Shown here: one piece after another, positions 1 to 6,086 of the stretch
Position numbering within the stretch: the stretch's first letter is position 1
Layout of the letters: each line of letters opens with the position of its first letter
From: Ignavibacteria bacterium
GTDB taxonomy: Bacteria; Bacteroidota; Ignavibacteria; Ignavibacteriales; Ignavibacteriaceae
Assembly: GCA_029863735.1 (NCBI GenBank)
Contig: JAOTUT010000075.1
Location: 1 to 7,151, forward strand
Direction: 5' to 3'
DNA length: 7,151 bases
Position numbers and translations under genes: made by a program
Notes under the pieces: model-generated
Told to the model about the DNA's origin: nothing
Database searches by the model: none
The model's input: only the letters and a program-made list of their open reading frames with translations

Positions 1-351
1 AGATTCAATACCTCCGGTAAAATAAACAAGCAGCAGTAGTGATATTAAATCAAGTATCATCTGGGCGAGTGATATATATAGCGGATTGAATTTATTTACA
101 TCAAGCTTAACGTGCCTGCGTAAATAATGAAGTATCATATTATAACCTAAGATTGAAGCAGTGATTGCACATCCAGCTATCAATTGTGTGGTTGTAAAGT
201 TTATTTTCAGAATTAATGTTGAGAAGATCAGAACAAAAACCAGCACTACAACTACACCATAACGCAACTTAATAGTCCAAAGATTCCTTCTGCGAATCGC
301 ATCCCAGAATTCTTTCTGCTCTCGTGCCCAATCGGGCACCATGTTCATCAT
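1..351 (-). CDS. Membrane sensor protein, probably N-terminus of a histidine kinase (partial)
   Basis: The frame is open from an ATG at 351 to the window edge and gives the first 117 residues only. A charged, Trp-containing N-terminus (residues 1-31, MVPDWAREQKEFWDAIRRR) is followed by three hydrophobic segments at about 32-50, 55-77 and 92-111. The visible part ends in LVYFTGGIES. A multi-pass start ending in a YFTGG(I)(E/N)(S/N)P-like turn is what I know from RegB/PrrB-like and related membrane histidine kinases. No HisKA or ATPase domain is in view, so the assignment is inferred. It lies 187 bp downstream of hydA on the same strand, in a cluster that begins with a receiver-domain protein, and a cognate kinase would fit there. 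The start is uncertain: an in-frame TTG at 366 has a better Shine-Dalgarno (GAGGA at 375-371) than the ATG at 351. It could instead be another polytopic membrane protein. Confidence 0.6.
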   Translation of the reverse strand, partial: MMNMVPDWAREQKEFWDAIRRRNLWTIKLRYGVVVVLVFVLIFSTLILKINFTTTQLIAGCAITASILGYNMILHYLRRHVKLDVNKFNPLYISLAQMILDLISLLLLVYFTGGIES

Positions 352-538
352 CAAATTATTTAACAATCATTCCTCATTTCATTTTATATGGTTGCTTTAT
401 GAGTTTTAACTATTGTCACTCTTAGCTTGCCGATGTGTGAACTTGCTGCAAAATGTCTGTCTTCGACGGCCTGCCTACCGGACAGGCAGGGCTTAGACTG
501 ACATCTTAAACATACTAAGCTCTCACTAATTTATTTAC
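352..538. other. Gap between hydA and the membrane sensor gene
   Basis: This is 187 bp of non-coding sequence on the leftward transcript. It holds the nested palindrome at 453-504 and the GAGGA Shine-Dalgarno at 375-371 for the next gene. I see no convincing promoter or RNA gene here. Whether the sensor gene is co-transcribed with hydA or has its own start cannot be decided from the sequence. Confidence 0.6.
453..504. repeat. Nested palindromic repeat downstream of hydA
   Basis: The outer arms are ATGTCTGTCT (453-462) and AGACTGACAT (495-504), complementary at 9 of 10 positions. Inside them sits a perfect GC-rich inner hairpin, CCTGCCT (470-476) and AGGCAGG (484-490), around a 7-nt loop. The connecting bases are TCGACGG on the left and GCTT on the right. 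The inner 21 bp are 15/21 G+C, far richer than the surroundings. Read on the minus strand, the left part runs TGTCAGTCTAAGC and the right part GTCGAAGACAGACA. This resembles a dispersed intergenic palindrome I know from Bacteroidota/Chlorobi-group genomes, here with a second palindrome inserted at its tip. On the hydA transcript only TTTT follows it, so it is a poor classical terminator. It could still attenuate transcription or protect the mRNA 3' end. Confidence 0.75.
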
Positions 539-2452
539 TTATGCAATATACTTACCTCGTTTAACATAATGAGTATGAAGAAGTTTGTGTGAGATGTGTC
601 CGCAGGGACCATCTGTTAAGAACTCATTATAAATATCTGTTACGTGTCTGTTTTCGTGCGACTTTCTTACAGGTAACGATTTATCTTCATCATAAATTGC
701 TTTCGCTCTCATTTTACGGATCTCAGGTGTAGTTGGAATCGGTTGACCACCACCGCCTAAGCAGCCGCCGGGACAAGCCATAAATTCTATGAAGTGGCAT
801 TCACTGAACTTACCGCCGTTCTTAATATCATCCATAACTTTTTTTGCATTTGCTGTACCGTGAACTACTGCAATTTTTAGTGTGGTCCCTTTTAACCAAT
901 TCCAGTCAGGAACAAGATGCGCAATTATTTTGGGCACCGGTCCGACTTCGGTTAAAGGAAGCTCGGCATATTTTATTCCTTCAAATCCTCTTACGGCAGT
1001 TATATCTGCGTTTGCAAAAACGTTTTCCACTTTCTTGCCAGTTACAAATTCAATTACAGATCTTAAGGCTGCTTCCATTACTCCACCTGTTGCGCCGAAA
1101 ATCAATCCTGCACCAGATGCTTCACCAAACGGATTATCAAAAAGAGATTGAGGTATTTCCGGTAGATATATTCCAGCTTCCTTTATCATCTGTGCAAGTT
1201 CTCTTGTTGTTAATCCGTAATCAACATCTTTAAACCCGGAATCATGCATTTCCGGTCTGTTACACTCAAACTTCTTTGCAGAACAAGGCATTACTGCAAC
1301 AGAGATTATATCTTTTGGATCAATTCCCTTTTTCTTTGCATAGAATGTTTTGATGAGCGCACCGAACATTTGCTGAGGCGATTTAGCTGTGCTGAGATTA
1401 TCAATATACTCGGGATAAAAATGTTCAAGATATTTTACCCAGCCGGGTGAGCAGGATGTAAACTGAGGAAGCGAAACCTGTTCTTTTTTAACCAGTGCTT
1501 TATATAAACGCTGAATTAATTCCATTCCTTCTTCAATTATTGTAAGGTCAGCTGTAAAATTCGTATCGAAGACAACATCAAAACCTATTCTTCTTAAGGC
1601 TGTGTTCATCTCTCCTGTTAAAGAAGTTCCCGGCTCCATTCCAAATTCCTCGCAGATAGCTGCTCTTGGAGATGGGGCTGTTTGAATCACAACGTGTTTT
1701 TTCGGATCGTCAATAGCAGACCAGATTTCATCGCGAGGATCGTTTGCACGAAGTGCCCCGGTAGGACAACGATTAATACACTGACCACAGTTAATGCAGA
1801 TAACTTCAGCCAAAGGTTTATCCCAGAAAGTACCAATGTGCGTATCGTGCCCCCTGTCAATTGCTTCAAGAACACCAACTTCCTGGAGATCAATACAGGT
1901 TCTTACACATCTTTTACAAAGCACACATTTATCCATATCTCTTACAACCGAATAGGAAGAGTTGTCAACTTCATATCTTGACTCTTGAATGTGTCCAAAG
2001 TTATAATGGTCTATTCCATATTCTTTGGCAAGCGATTGCAATTCACAGTTATTATTTCTGAAGCATGAATAGCACTCGCCATAGTGTTCACTAAGTAATA
2101 AATCAAGGATATGTTTTCTTGCTCTTCTAACAGCGCTCGAAGTAGTTTTAATTTTTATTGGTGCGGTAATTGGAAATGCACACGAAGCCTGAAGTGTCCT
2201 TATACCTTCAACTTCAACAACACAAATTCGGCAAACACCCGCAACACATAAATCTTCATGATGACAGAGTGTGGGTATATGAATATGGTTTTGTCTGCAG
2301 GCTTCAAGTATAGTTGTTCCTAAAGGTACGGAAAATTTCTTTTCATTAATTTCGATTGAAACTGTCCCGCCGATGTATTCCGGGTTTAACGGTTTTTCTA
2401 TTACCAGAGATTTCTGACTGACAGGGGCCCTTAATATTTCTTTACTTTCCAT
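539..2452 (-). CDS. hydA: [FeFe]-hydrogenase catalytic subunit HydA (NADH-linked, trimeric type)
   Basis: This 637-residue cytoplasmic subunit reversibly reduces protons to H2. Domains in order: [2Fe-2S] ferredoxin (C63, C74, C77, C91); His-Cys [4Fe-4S] site (H123, C127, C130, C136); two-cluster ferredoxin (C176/179/182/186 and C219/222/225/229); H-cluster domain (about 250-575); small-subunit-like tail with RKSHEN and LLHTHY. The H-cluster motifs are L1 TSCSPGW (332-338), L2 MPCSAKKFE (388-396) and L3 MACPGGCLGGGGQP (558-571). L1 normally reads TSCCPxW, so position 335 is Ser where the clostridial enzyme CpI has a [4Fe-4S] ligand. Proton-path residues of CpI are otherwise kept (EE in TIIEEGMEL, Ser in AKSPQQ). 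The extra C-terminal [2Fe-2S] domain of some HydA is absent. I chose the ATG at 2452 because GGAGG sits 5 nt upstream. A longer start at 2500 would add 16 unlikely residues. It overlaps hydB by 11 nt, suggesting translational coupling. Confidence 0.95.
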   Translation of the reverse strand: MESKEILRAPVSQKSLVIEKPLNPEYIGGTVSIEINEKKFSVPLGTTILEACRQNHIHIPTLCHHEDLCVAGVCRICVVEVEGIRTLQASCAFPITAPIKIKTTSSAVRRARKHILDLLLSEHYGECYSCFRNNNCELQSLAKEYGIDHYNFGHIQESRYEVDNSSYSVVRDMDKCVLCKRCVRTCIDLQEVGVLEAIDRGHDTHIGTFWDKPLAEVICINCGQCINRCPTGALRANDPRDEIWSAIDDPKKHVVIQTAPSPRAAICEEFGMEPGTSLTGEMNTALRRIGFDVVFDTNFTADLTIIEEGMELIQRLYKALVKKEQVSLPQFTSCSPGWVKYLEHFYPEYIDNLSTAKSPQQMFGALIKTFYAKKKGIDPKDIISVAVMPCSAKKFECNRPEMHDSGFKDVDYGLTTRELAQMIKEAGIYLPEIPQSLFDNPFGEASGAGLIFGATGGVMEAALRSVIEFVTGKKVENVFANADITAVRGFEGIKYAELPLTEVGPVPKIIAHLVPDWNWLKGTTLKIAVVHGTANAKKVMDDIKNGGKFSECHFIEFMACPGGCLGGGGQPIPTTPEIRKMRAKAIYDEDKSLPVRKSHENRHVTDIYNEFLTDGPCGHISHKLLHTHYVKRGKYIA

Positions 2453-3650
2453 TTCTTCCTCCGTTAGGGCGGTTAAATATTTCATCATTAAAATTTTCAA
2501 GAATAGATATAAATGGATTGGGACTCGATTGACCTAAACCGCACTTGGAAGCTCGCTGTATTGTTTTTCCAAGATCTTTCAGCTTGTTGATGTGAGCGAA
2601 AGTGTATTCGCCTTTCTCTATCATCTCCACACCCTCTAGTAATTTCATGTTACCTATTCTGCAAGGAGTGCATTGCCCACAGGATTCATCAACAAAAAAT
2701 TCCATAAAGTTTTTCAATACGCGAAGCATATCCCTGATTTCATTAAATATCATTACGGAACCTCCGGTTGGAATATCTTCATAAGCCAGTGCACGGTTAA
2801 ACTGAGATTTTGGTATACAGTGACCAGAAGCGCCACCAATTTGAACTGCTTTTGTGTTCTTTGCTTCTACAATCTTAAGTAGTTCAGAGATTTTTATTCC
2901 CCATGGAAGTTCATAAACCCCAGGCTTTTCACAATCACCGGAAACAGAAAAAAGCTTTGAACCGGTTGATTTATCAGACCCGAATTTTGCAAACCAGCTT
3001 CTACCTTTCATAACTATGTGAGAGACTGCAGCAAGCGTCTCAACATTATTTACTGAAGTTGGTCTTCCAAGATATCCTGTATTGATTGGATAAGGAGGTC
3101 TGTTTCTTGGCTCGCCTCGATGACCTTCAAGCGACTCAATAAGCGCTGTTTCTTCTCCGCACACATAAGCACCTGATCCAAGAAAAATTCCAATATCAAA
3201 ATCAAATCCTTCTTTGCCTAAAATATTTTTCCCCAGCAGATTATCTTTTCTCATCTCTTCGAGATAATCCTGAAGAGGTTTAAGAAGGTATTCATATTCG
3301 CCACGGAGATAAACTATCCCTGCCTGCGCCCCGATTGTATATCCACCAACAACCATTCCATCAAAAACAAGCTCGGGAAATTCCATCAACAGAACCCTGT
3401 CTTTAAATGTACCCGGTTCACCTTCGTCTGCATTACAGACTAAAAACTTTTTGTCAGCTTTTGTAGCTGCTGTCAGCATCCATTTTGTTGATGTAGGAAA
3501 TCCTGCACCACCTCTCCCTTTTAATTTAGAGTCTTTCAATTCAAATAGAATATCTTCACGGTTCATTGATAATGCTTTTCTAATTGCATCTCCTCTTTTG
3601 TATCCAGAGAAAATAACCGGTCCTGTTCTTTTCTTTTTTATTGTTTCCAT
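2442..3650 (-). CDS. hydB: NADH/FMN-binding hydrogenase subunit HydB (NuoF-like)
   Basis: This 402-residue NuoF-family subunit should oxidise NADH (or reduce NAD+) at FMN and exchange electrons with HydC and HydA. Visible motifs are the NADH/FMN loop GRGGAGFP (45-52), NADEGEPGTFKDR (73-85), GAYVCGEETALIESLEG (160-176), an SLBB-like stretch (about 230-300), and the [4Fe-4S] site CGQCTPC (C324, C327, C330) completed by C370 in SKCGLGQSSPNP. It is short for a hydrogenase-type HydB/HndC. It has neither the N-terminal thioredoxin-like [2Fe-2S] domain nor the C-terminal two-[4Fe-4S] ferredoxin domain, and it ends about 30 residues after C370. It is therefore closer to a bare NuoF core. The ATG has AGAGG 5 nt upstream, overlapping the TAG stop of hydC. 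The last codons contain the Shine-Dalgarno of hydA. Confidence 0.94.
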   Translation of the reverse strand: METIKKKRTGPVIFSGYKRGDAIRKALSMNREDILFELKDSKLKGRGGAGFPTSTKWMLTAATKADKKFLVCNADEGEPGTFKDRVLLMEFPELVFDGMVVGGYTIGAQAGIVYLRGEYEYLLKPLQDYLEEMRKDNLLGKNILGKEGFDFDIGIFLGSGAYVCGEETALIESLEGHRGEPRNRPPYPINTGYLGRPTSVNNVETLAAVSHIVMKGRSWFAKFGSDKSTGSKLFSVSGDCEKPGVYELPWGIKISELLKIVEAKNTKAVQIGGASGHCIPKSQFNRALAYEDIPTGGSVMIFNEIRDMLRVLKNFMEFFVDESCGQCTPCRIGNMKLLEGVEMIEKGEYTFAHINKLKDLGKTIQRASKCGLGQSSPNPFISILENFNDEIFNRPNGGRNGK

Positions 3651-3658
3651 ATTAACCT

Positions 3659-4132
3659 CTACTTTACCTTTCCAAGAAGTTCAACAGCTTCTTCCGGAGT
3701 AAGATTGGTATAAACCCTATCGTTGATTGCCATAGCCGGTCCTACATCGCATAATCCAAGACAGTTAGCATACTCAACTGTGAATTTATTATCCCTGGTA
3801 GTTTCACCGACCTTAATTCCAAGTTCGCGCTCGATGGCTTTAATCAATGTGCTCTTGCCTTTCATATCACAGGAGATCGTCTGGCAGATGCGAACGAGGT
3901 TCCTTCCCTTCGGATTTGAATTTAGAAATGCGAAAAAGGAAATAACACTATAAACTTCCACCGGATGAATATTCAAAAGACGTGCTACTTCCTGCTGTGC
4001 AAATTCAGAAATATGTCTACGCTTATTCTGAATTTCATGCAGTATCATCAGCAAAGCTGAGCGGTCATTTCCGTACTTGTTTACGTAACTCTCAATTTCT
4101 TCGGAGAGAGCATTTTTTTCTGCAACAAACAT
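3659..4132 (-). CDS. hydC: [2Fe-2S] hydrogenase subunit HydC (NuoE-like)
   Basis: This 157-residue protein is the normal length for NuoE/HydC. The N-terminal helical part (about 1-70, including QQEVARLLNIHPVEVYSVIS) is the conserved NuoE helical bundle. The thioredoxin-like C-terminal domain carries the [2Fe-2S] ligands C83 and C88 (C-x4-C in RICQTISC) and C124 and C128 (C-x3-C in NCLGLCDVGPAM). Its family role is to relay electrons with the FMN subunit in a cytoplasmic diaphorase module. The stop lies 8 nt before hydB and its own start is 4 nt after the response-regulator stop, with AAGGAG (4145-4140) placed 7 nt ahead of the ATG. All four cluster ligands are present and nothing appears damaged. 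Confidence 0.94.
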   Translation of the reverse strand: MFVAEKNALSEEIESYVNKYGNDRSALLMILHEIQNKRRHISEFAQQEVARLLNIHPVEVYSVISFFAFLNSNPKGRNLVRICQTISCDMKGKSTLIKAIERELGIKVGETTRDNKFTVEYANCLGLCDVGPAMAINDRVYTNLTPEEAVELLGKVK

Positions 4133-4136
4133 TTAC

Positions 4137-4517
4137 TCACTCCTTATAATGTAATTGTAAAAGTTTTTCTACTTTGTCAATCAAAGTATCCGGTGAAATC
4201 GGTTTTTCAATAAACTCATCCACCGGGACCATATCACTGGCTGCAAATTCAAGACCCAGAGCTTTTGAAACTGAAGTGTACATTATTATTGGAATCTCGA
4301 ATTTTTCTTTCCTGAATTTTTGAGCAAGAAAGAATCCGTCATCCGGTTCGCTCATCATCACATCAAGAATGATGAGATCAGGTTTTTTCTCTTTGACAAT
4401 TTTATAACCGTCATCAGAATTATCAGCGGTGATTACATCATATCCTTTTGCTGTCAGCACGAGACTACTTGCATCGAGGATATCATGATCGTCATCTATT
4501 ACTGCAATAAGTGCCAT
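4137..4517 (-). CDS. Single-domain response regulator (receiver only)
   Basis: The 126 residues form one CheY-like receiver domain with no output domain. The acidic pocket is D8, D9 and D10 (VIDDD), the phospho-acceptor is D52 (LIILDVMM), the switch Thr is T81 (MYTS), and the conserved Lys is K105 in EKPIS. An AGGG Shine-Dalgarno lies 7 nt upstream of the ATG. It is the first gene of the hydrogenase operon, ending 4 nt before hydC, so it is made together with the enzyme. With no DNA-binding domain, it would act through protein contact or as a phosphorelay step. The probable histidine kinase at the far end of the cluster is an obvious candidate partner, but that pairing is inferred from position only. 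The receiver assignment is firm; the target is unknown. Confidence 0.92.
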   Translation of the reverse strand: MALIAVIDDDHDILDASSLVLTAKGYDVITADNSDDGYKIVKEKKPDLIILDVMMSEPDDGFFLAQKFRKEKFEIPIIMYTSVSKALGLEFAASDMVPVDEFIEKPISPDTLIDKVEKLLQLHYKE

Positions 4518-4815
4518 TATTCTACCCTATGTTTGAATTTAATTTCGTTTTCAAATCACCTGTTACTACGCATGTTAAATGCCATCTTAAGGCAAAATTC
4601 AGTCTTGCTTTAAATCATTTAAAGCCATTTTAAATGCATTATAGAGGTTTATTTTCTTAATTATTGGAAGGTTTATTTCTCAAAAGAGAAAAGAATTTTA
4701 GTAAAATTATTTGGTATTTATGAAGTGTTAGCGATTGTGAAATTGGGAGTTATCACTAAGTTAGGATCAATGGTTCAAATTCTTTTTAGCTTCAGATAGA
4801 ATAGGAAATCAGTCG
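4518..4815. other. Divergent intergenic region between hydrogenase operon and acyltransferase gene
   Basis: These 298 bp separate the leftward hydrogenase operon from the rightward acyltransferase gene, so promoters in both directions are expected. Seen here are the candidate TATAAT/palindrome (4616-4643); a related site TTAAATGCCATCTTAA (4575-4590) about 44 bp from TTAAAGCCATTTTAA (4619-4633); and an inverted repeat TTTGAA (4532-4537) / TTCAAA (4550-4555) in the leader just ahead of the response-regulator Shine-Dalgarno. I find no small gene, RNA gene or convincing terminator, and no clear promoter for the rightward gene. Confidence 0.5.
4616..4643 (-). promoter_or_regulatory. Candidate hydrogenase-operon promoter with overlapping palindrome
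   Basis: On the minus strand a perfect TATAAT occurs at 4643-4638, about 120 bp before the response-regulator start. No good -35 box is visible at 16-18 bp. Directly downstream is a perfect inverted repeat, CATTTAAA (4616-4623) and TTTAAATG (4629-4636) around GCCAT. A start site 6-7 nt after the TATAAT would fall inside this palindrome, which is a usual place for a repressor operator. The region is AT-rich and the sigma-factor preference of this lineage may differ from sigma-70 rules, so the call is tentative. Confidence 0.35.
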
Positions 4816-5946
4816 ATGAAAGAAAAAGTACGATATACTTTTATTGATCTGCTTCGTGGCTGGGCGATCATCATTATGATCGAAGTGCATGTGTTTAATG
4901 CATTTCTAATACCCGAACTGAAGCATGCAGGATGGTTTGGTATTTTAACGTTTGTAAACGGATTGGTTGCACCAGCATTTCTTTTTGTTTCCGGGTTTGC
5001 ATTCCAGGTTTCTTCCGGAAGTAAGCTGCAGGATATGCGAAAGCTGAAATTTCCTTTTTGGAAAAAAGTCAGCAGAATCTTTTCCATCATACTTATAGGT
5101 TACGCCCTTCATCTTCCTTACTACTCACTTTCTAAAGTTATAAACAGATCAACGCCTTCACAGCTTCAAAGTTTTTTTGCTGTGGATGTGCTTCAATGTA
5201 TTGGGGTTGGTTTGCTAATTCTGTTTGCAATTCGTTTGCTCATTCATTCTGATAAAATTTATCATCATACTTTAATTGTATTAACGTTGTTCGTGTTGAT
5301 AATCTCTCCATTTTTCTGGAAGATAGAATTCGCAAATTATTTTCATCCAATTATCGCCAATTATTTTAACCGGTTGAATGGTTCGCTCTTCCCAATCTTT
5401 CCCTGGATAAATTTTATTCTTGTCGGTGCAATCTTCGCAAAATATTTTGTCGATGCGGTTGGCAAAGGAAATGAGAAAAAATTTATTAATAGAACTGCAA
5501 TTATCGGACTGATAATATTGCTTTCGGGTCATTTGTTTTATTCCGGATTATTCCCGGGTTATTTAACTTCAATTATTCCCAATCCGATATTTTTTGTTGA
5601 AAGACTTGGTTACGTGATAGTGTTTGCTGCACTTTGCTGGTATTATAACAGGTGGAGAAGTGCAAAAAAATCCTTTGTACTCGATGCAAGCCGTGAATCA
5701 CTTCTAATATACTGGCTTCATTTGATAACTATTTACGGAATGTTTTGGGGGAGAAAAAGTTTTACCAGTCTTATCGGTCAAACTTTGAATCTGTTTGAAA
5801 GCATAGCCGCAACATTAATATTAATGATTGCTATGATTCTGGTTGCAAAACTTTGGGGATGGATAAAGATGAAATCTCCGAAGTATGCAGGTAAGCTTGC
5901 GTGGGGAGTTGTTGGAGTTTTGTTTATAATATTTTTGTTGAGTTGA
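4816..5946 (+). CDS. Polytopic membrane acyltransferase-like protein (HGSNAT/DUF1624 type)
   Basis: This 376-residue protein is almost entirely membrane-embedded, with roughly ten or eleven hydrophobic segments and a short cytoplasmic start. The N-terminal signature FIDLLRGWAIIIMIEVHV with H25 matches the heparan-alpha-glucosaminide N-acetyltransferase catalytic family (DUF1624/YeiB-like). In the human relative, a His in the first membrane region carries the acetyl group across the bilayer. A second family-like stretch is FPWINFILVGAIFAKYF (about 194-211), and another is SLLIYWLHLITIYG near 294-307. Members are thought to acetylate extracytoplasmic sugars using cytoplasmic acetyl-CoA, but the substrate here is unknown. 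AGGA lies 9 nt before the ATG. It is divergent from the hydrogenase genes and stands alone, so no functional link to them is implied. Family assignment is from motif memory; general acyltransferase-3 membership is the alternative. Confidence 0.75.
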   Translation: MKEKVRYTFIDLLRGWAIIIMIEVHVFNAFLIPELKHAGWFGILTFVNGLVAPAFLFVSGFAFQVSSGSKLQDMRKLKFPFWKKVSRIFSIILIGYALHLPYYSLSKVINRSTPSQLQSFFAVDVLQCIGVGLLILFAIRLLIHSDKIYHHTLIVLTLFVLIISPFFWKIEFANYFHPIIANYFNRLNGSLFPIFPWINFILVGAIFAKYFVDAVGKGNEKKFINRTAIIGLIILLSGHLFYSGLFPGYLTSIIPNPIFFVERLGYVIVFAALCWYYNRWRSAKKSFVLDASRESLLIYWLHLITIYGMFWGRKSFTSLIGQTLNLFESIAATLILMIAMILVAKLWGWIKMKSPKYAGKLAWGVVGVLFIIFLLS

Positions 5947-5954
5947 GATTAAAA

Positions 5955-6073
5955 GCTGTCTCAGAATTTGTCCTGTCATCACGAGCGGAGCGAAGTGATC
6001 TCTAATTTATTTCAAAGAGATTGCTTCGGTCGTTCCTCCCTCGCAATGACAGTTCCCGTTCTTTTGAGACAGC
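5955..6073. repeat. Nested palindromic repeat between convergent genes
   Basis: The outer arms GCTGTCTCA (5955-5963) and TGAGACAGC (6065-6073) are perfectly complementary. Within them lies an imperfect inverted repeat of another kind: TGTCATCACGAG (5974-5985) pairs with CTCGCAATGACA (6040-6051), and GAAGTGATCTCT (5992-6003) pairs with AGAGATTGCTTC (6016-6027), each 10 of 12. The inner unit is of the widespread TGTCATTGCGAG...GAAGCAATCTC intergenic family known from many bacteria. Each half can also form its own hairpin: ATCAC/GTGAT (5978-5982 with 5995-5999) and ATTGC/GCAAT (6020-6024 with 6043-6047). It starts 8 nt after the acyltransferase stop and ends 13 nt before the stop of the convergent gene, so it could act as a two-way transcription terminator. 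Confidence 0.8.
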
Positions 6074-6086
6074 CAATAAAAAATTA

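Noticed and set aside
844..1981. Plus-strand open frames of 68-129 codons opposite hydA
   Set aside because: They lie wholly antisense to a clearly functional, motif-rich gene. Their predicted products show no recognisable domain and look like mirror readings of hydA codons.
2453..2500. Longer hydA reading from an ATG at 2500
   Set aside because: The extra 16 residues are unlike HydA N-termini and would overlap hydB by 59 nt. The ATG at 2452 has GGAGG at ideal spacing.
4735..4757. TTGTGA ... TCACT pair resembling a Rex or CRP/FNR operator
   Set aside because: The half-sites are separated by 12 nt, whereas Rex and CRP sites have about 6 nt between TGTGA and TCACA, and the right half is incomplete. 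It also lies nearer the acyltransferase gene than the hydrogenase operon.
4774..4802. TTCAAA-17-TAGAAT as a promoter for the acyltransferase gene
   Set aside because: Transcription would begin at about 4809, after the AGGA Shine-Dalgarno and only 7 nt before the start codon, so the ribosome site would be lost.
5955..6073. CRISPR array or insertion-sequence ends
   Set aside because: There is no series of equal repeats with unique spacers, no transposase frame and no target-site duplication; the structure is a nested palindrome.
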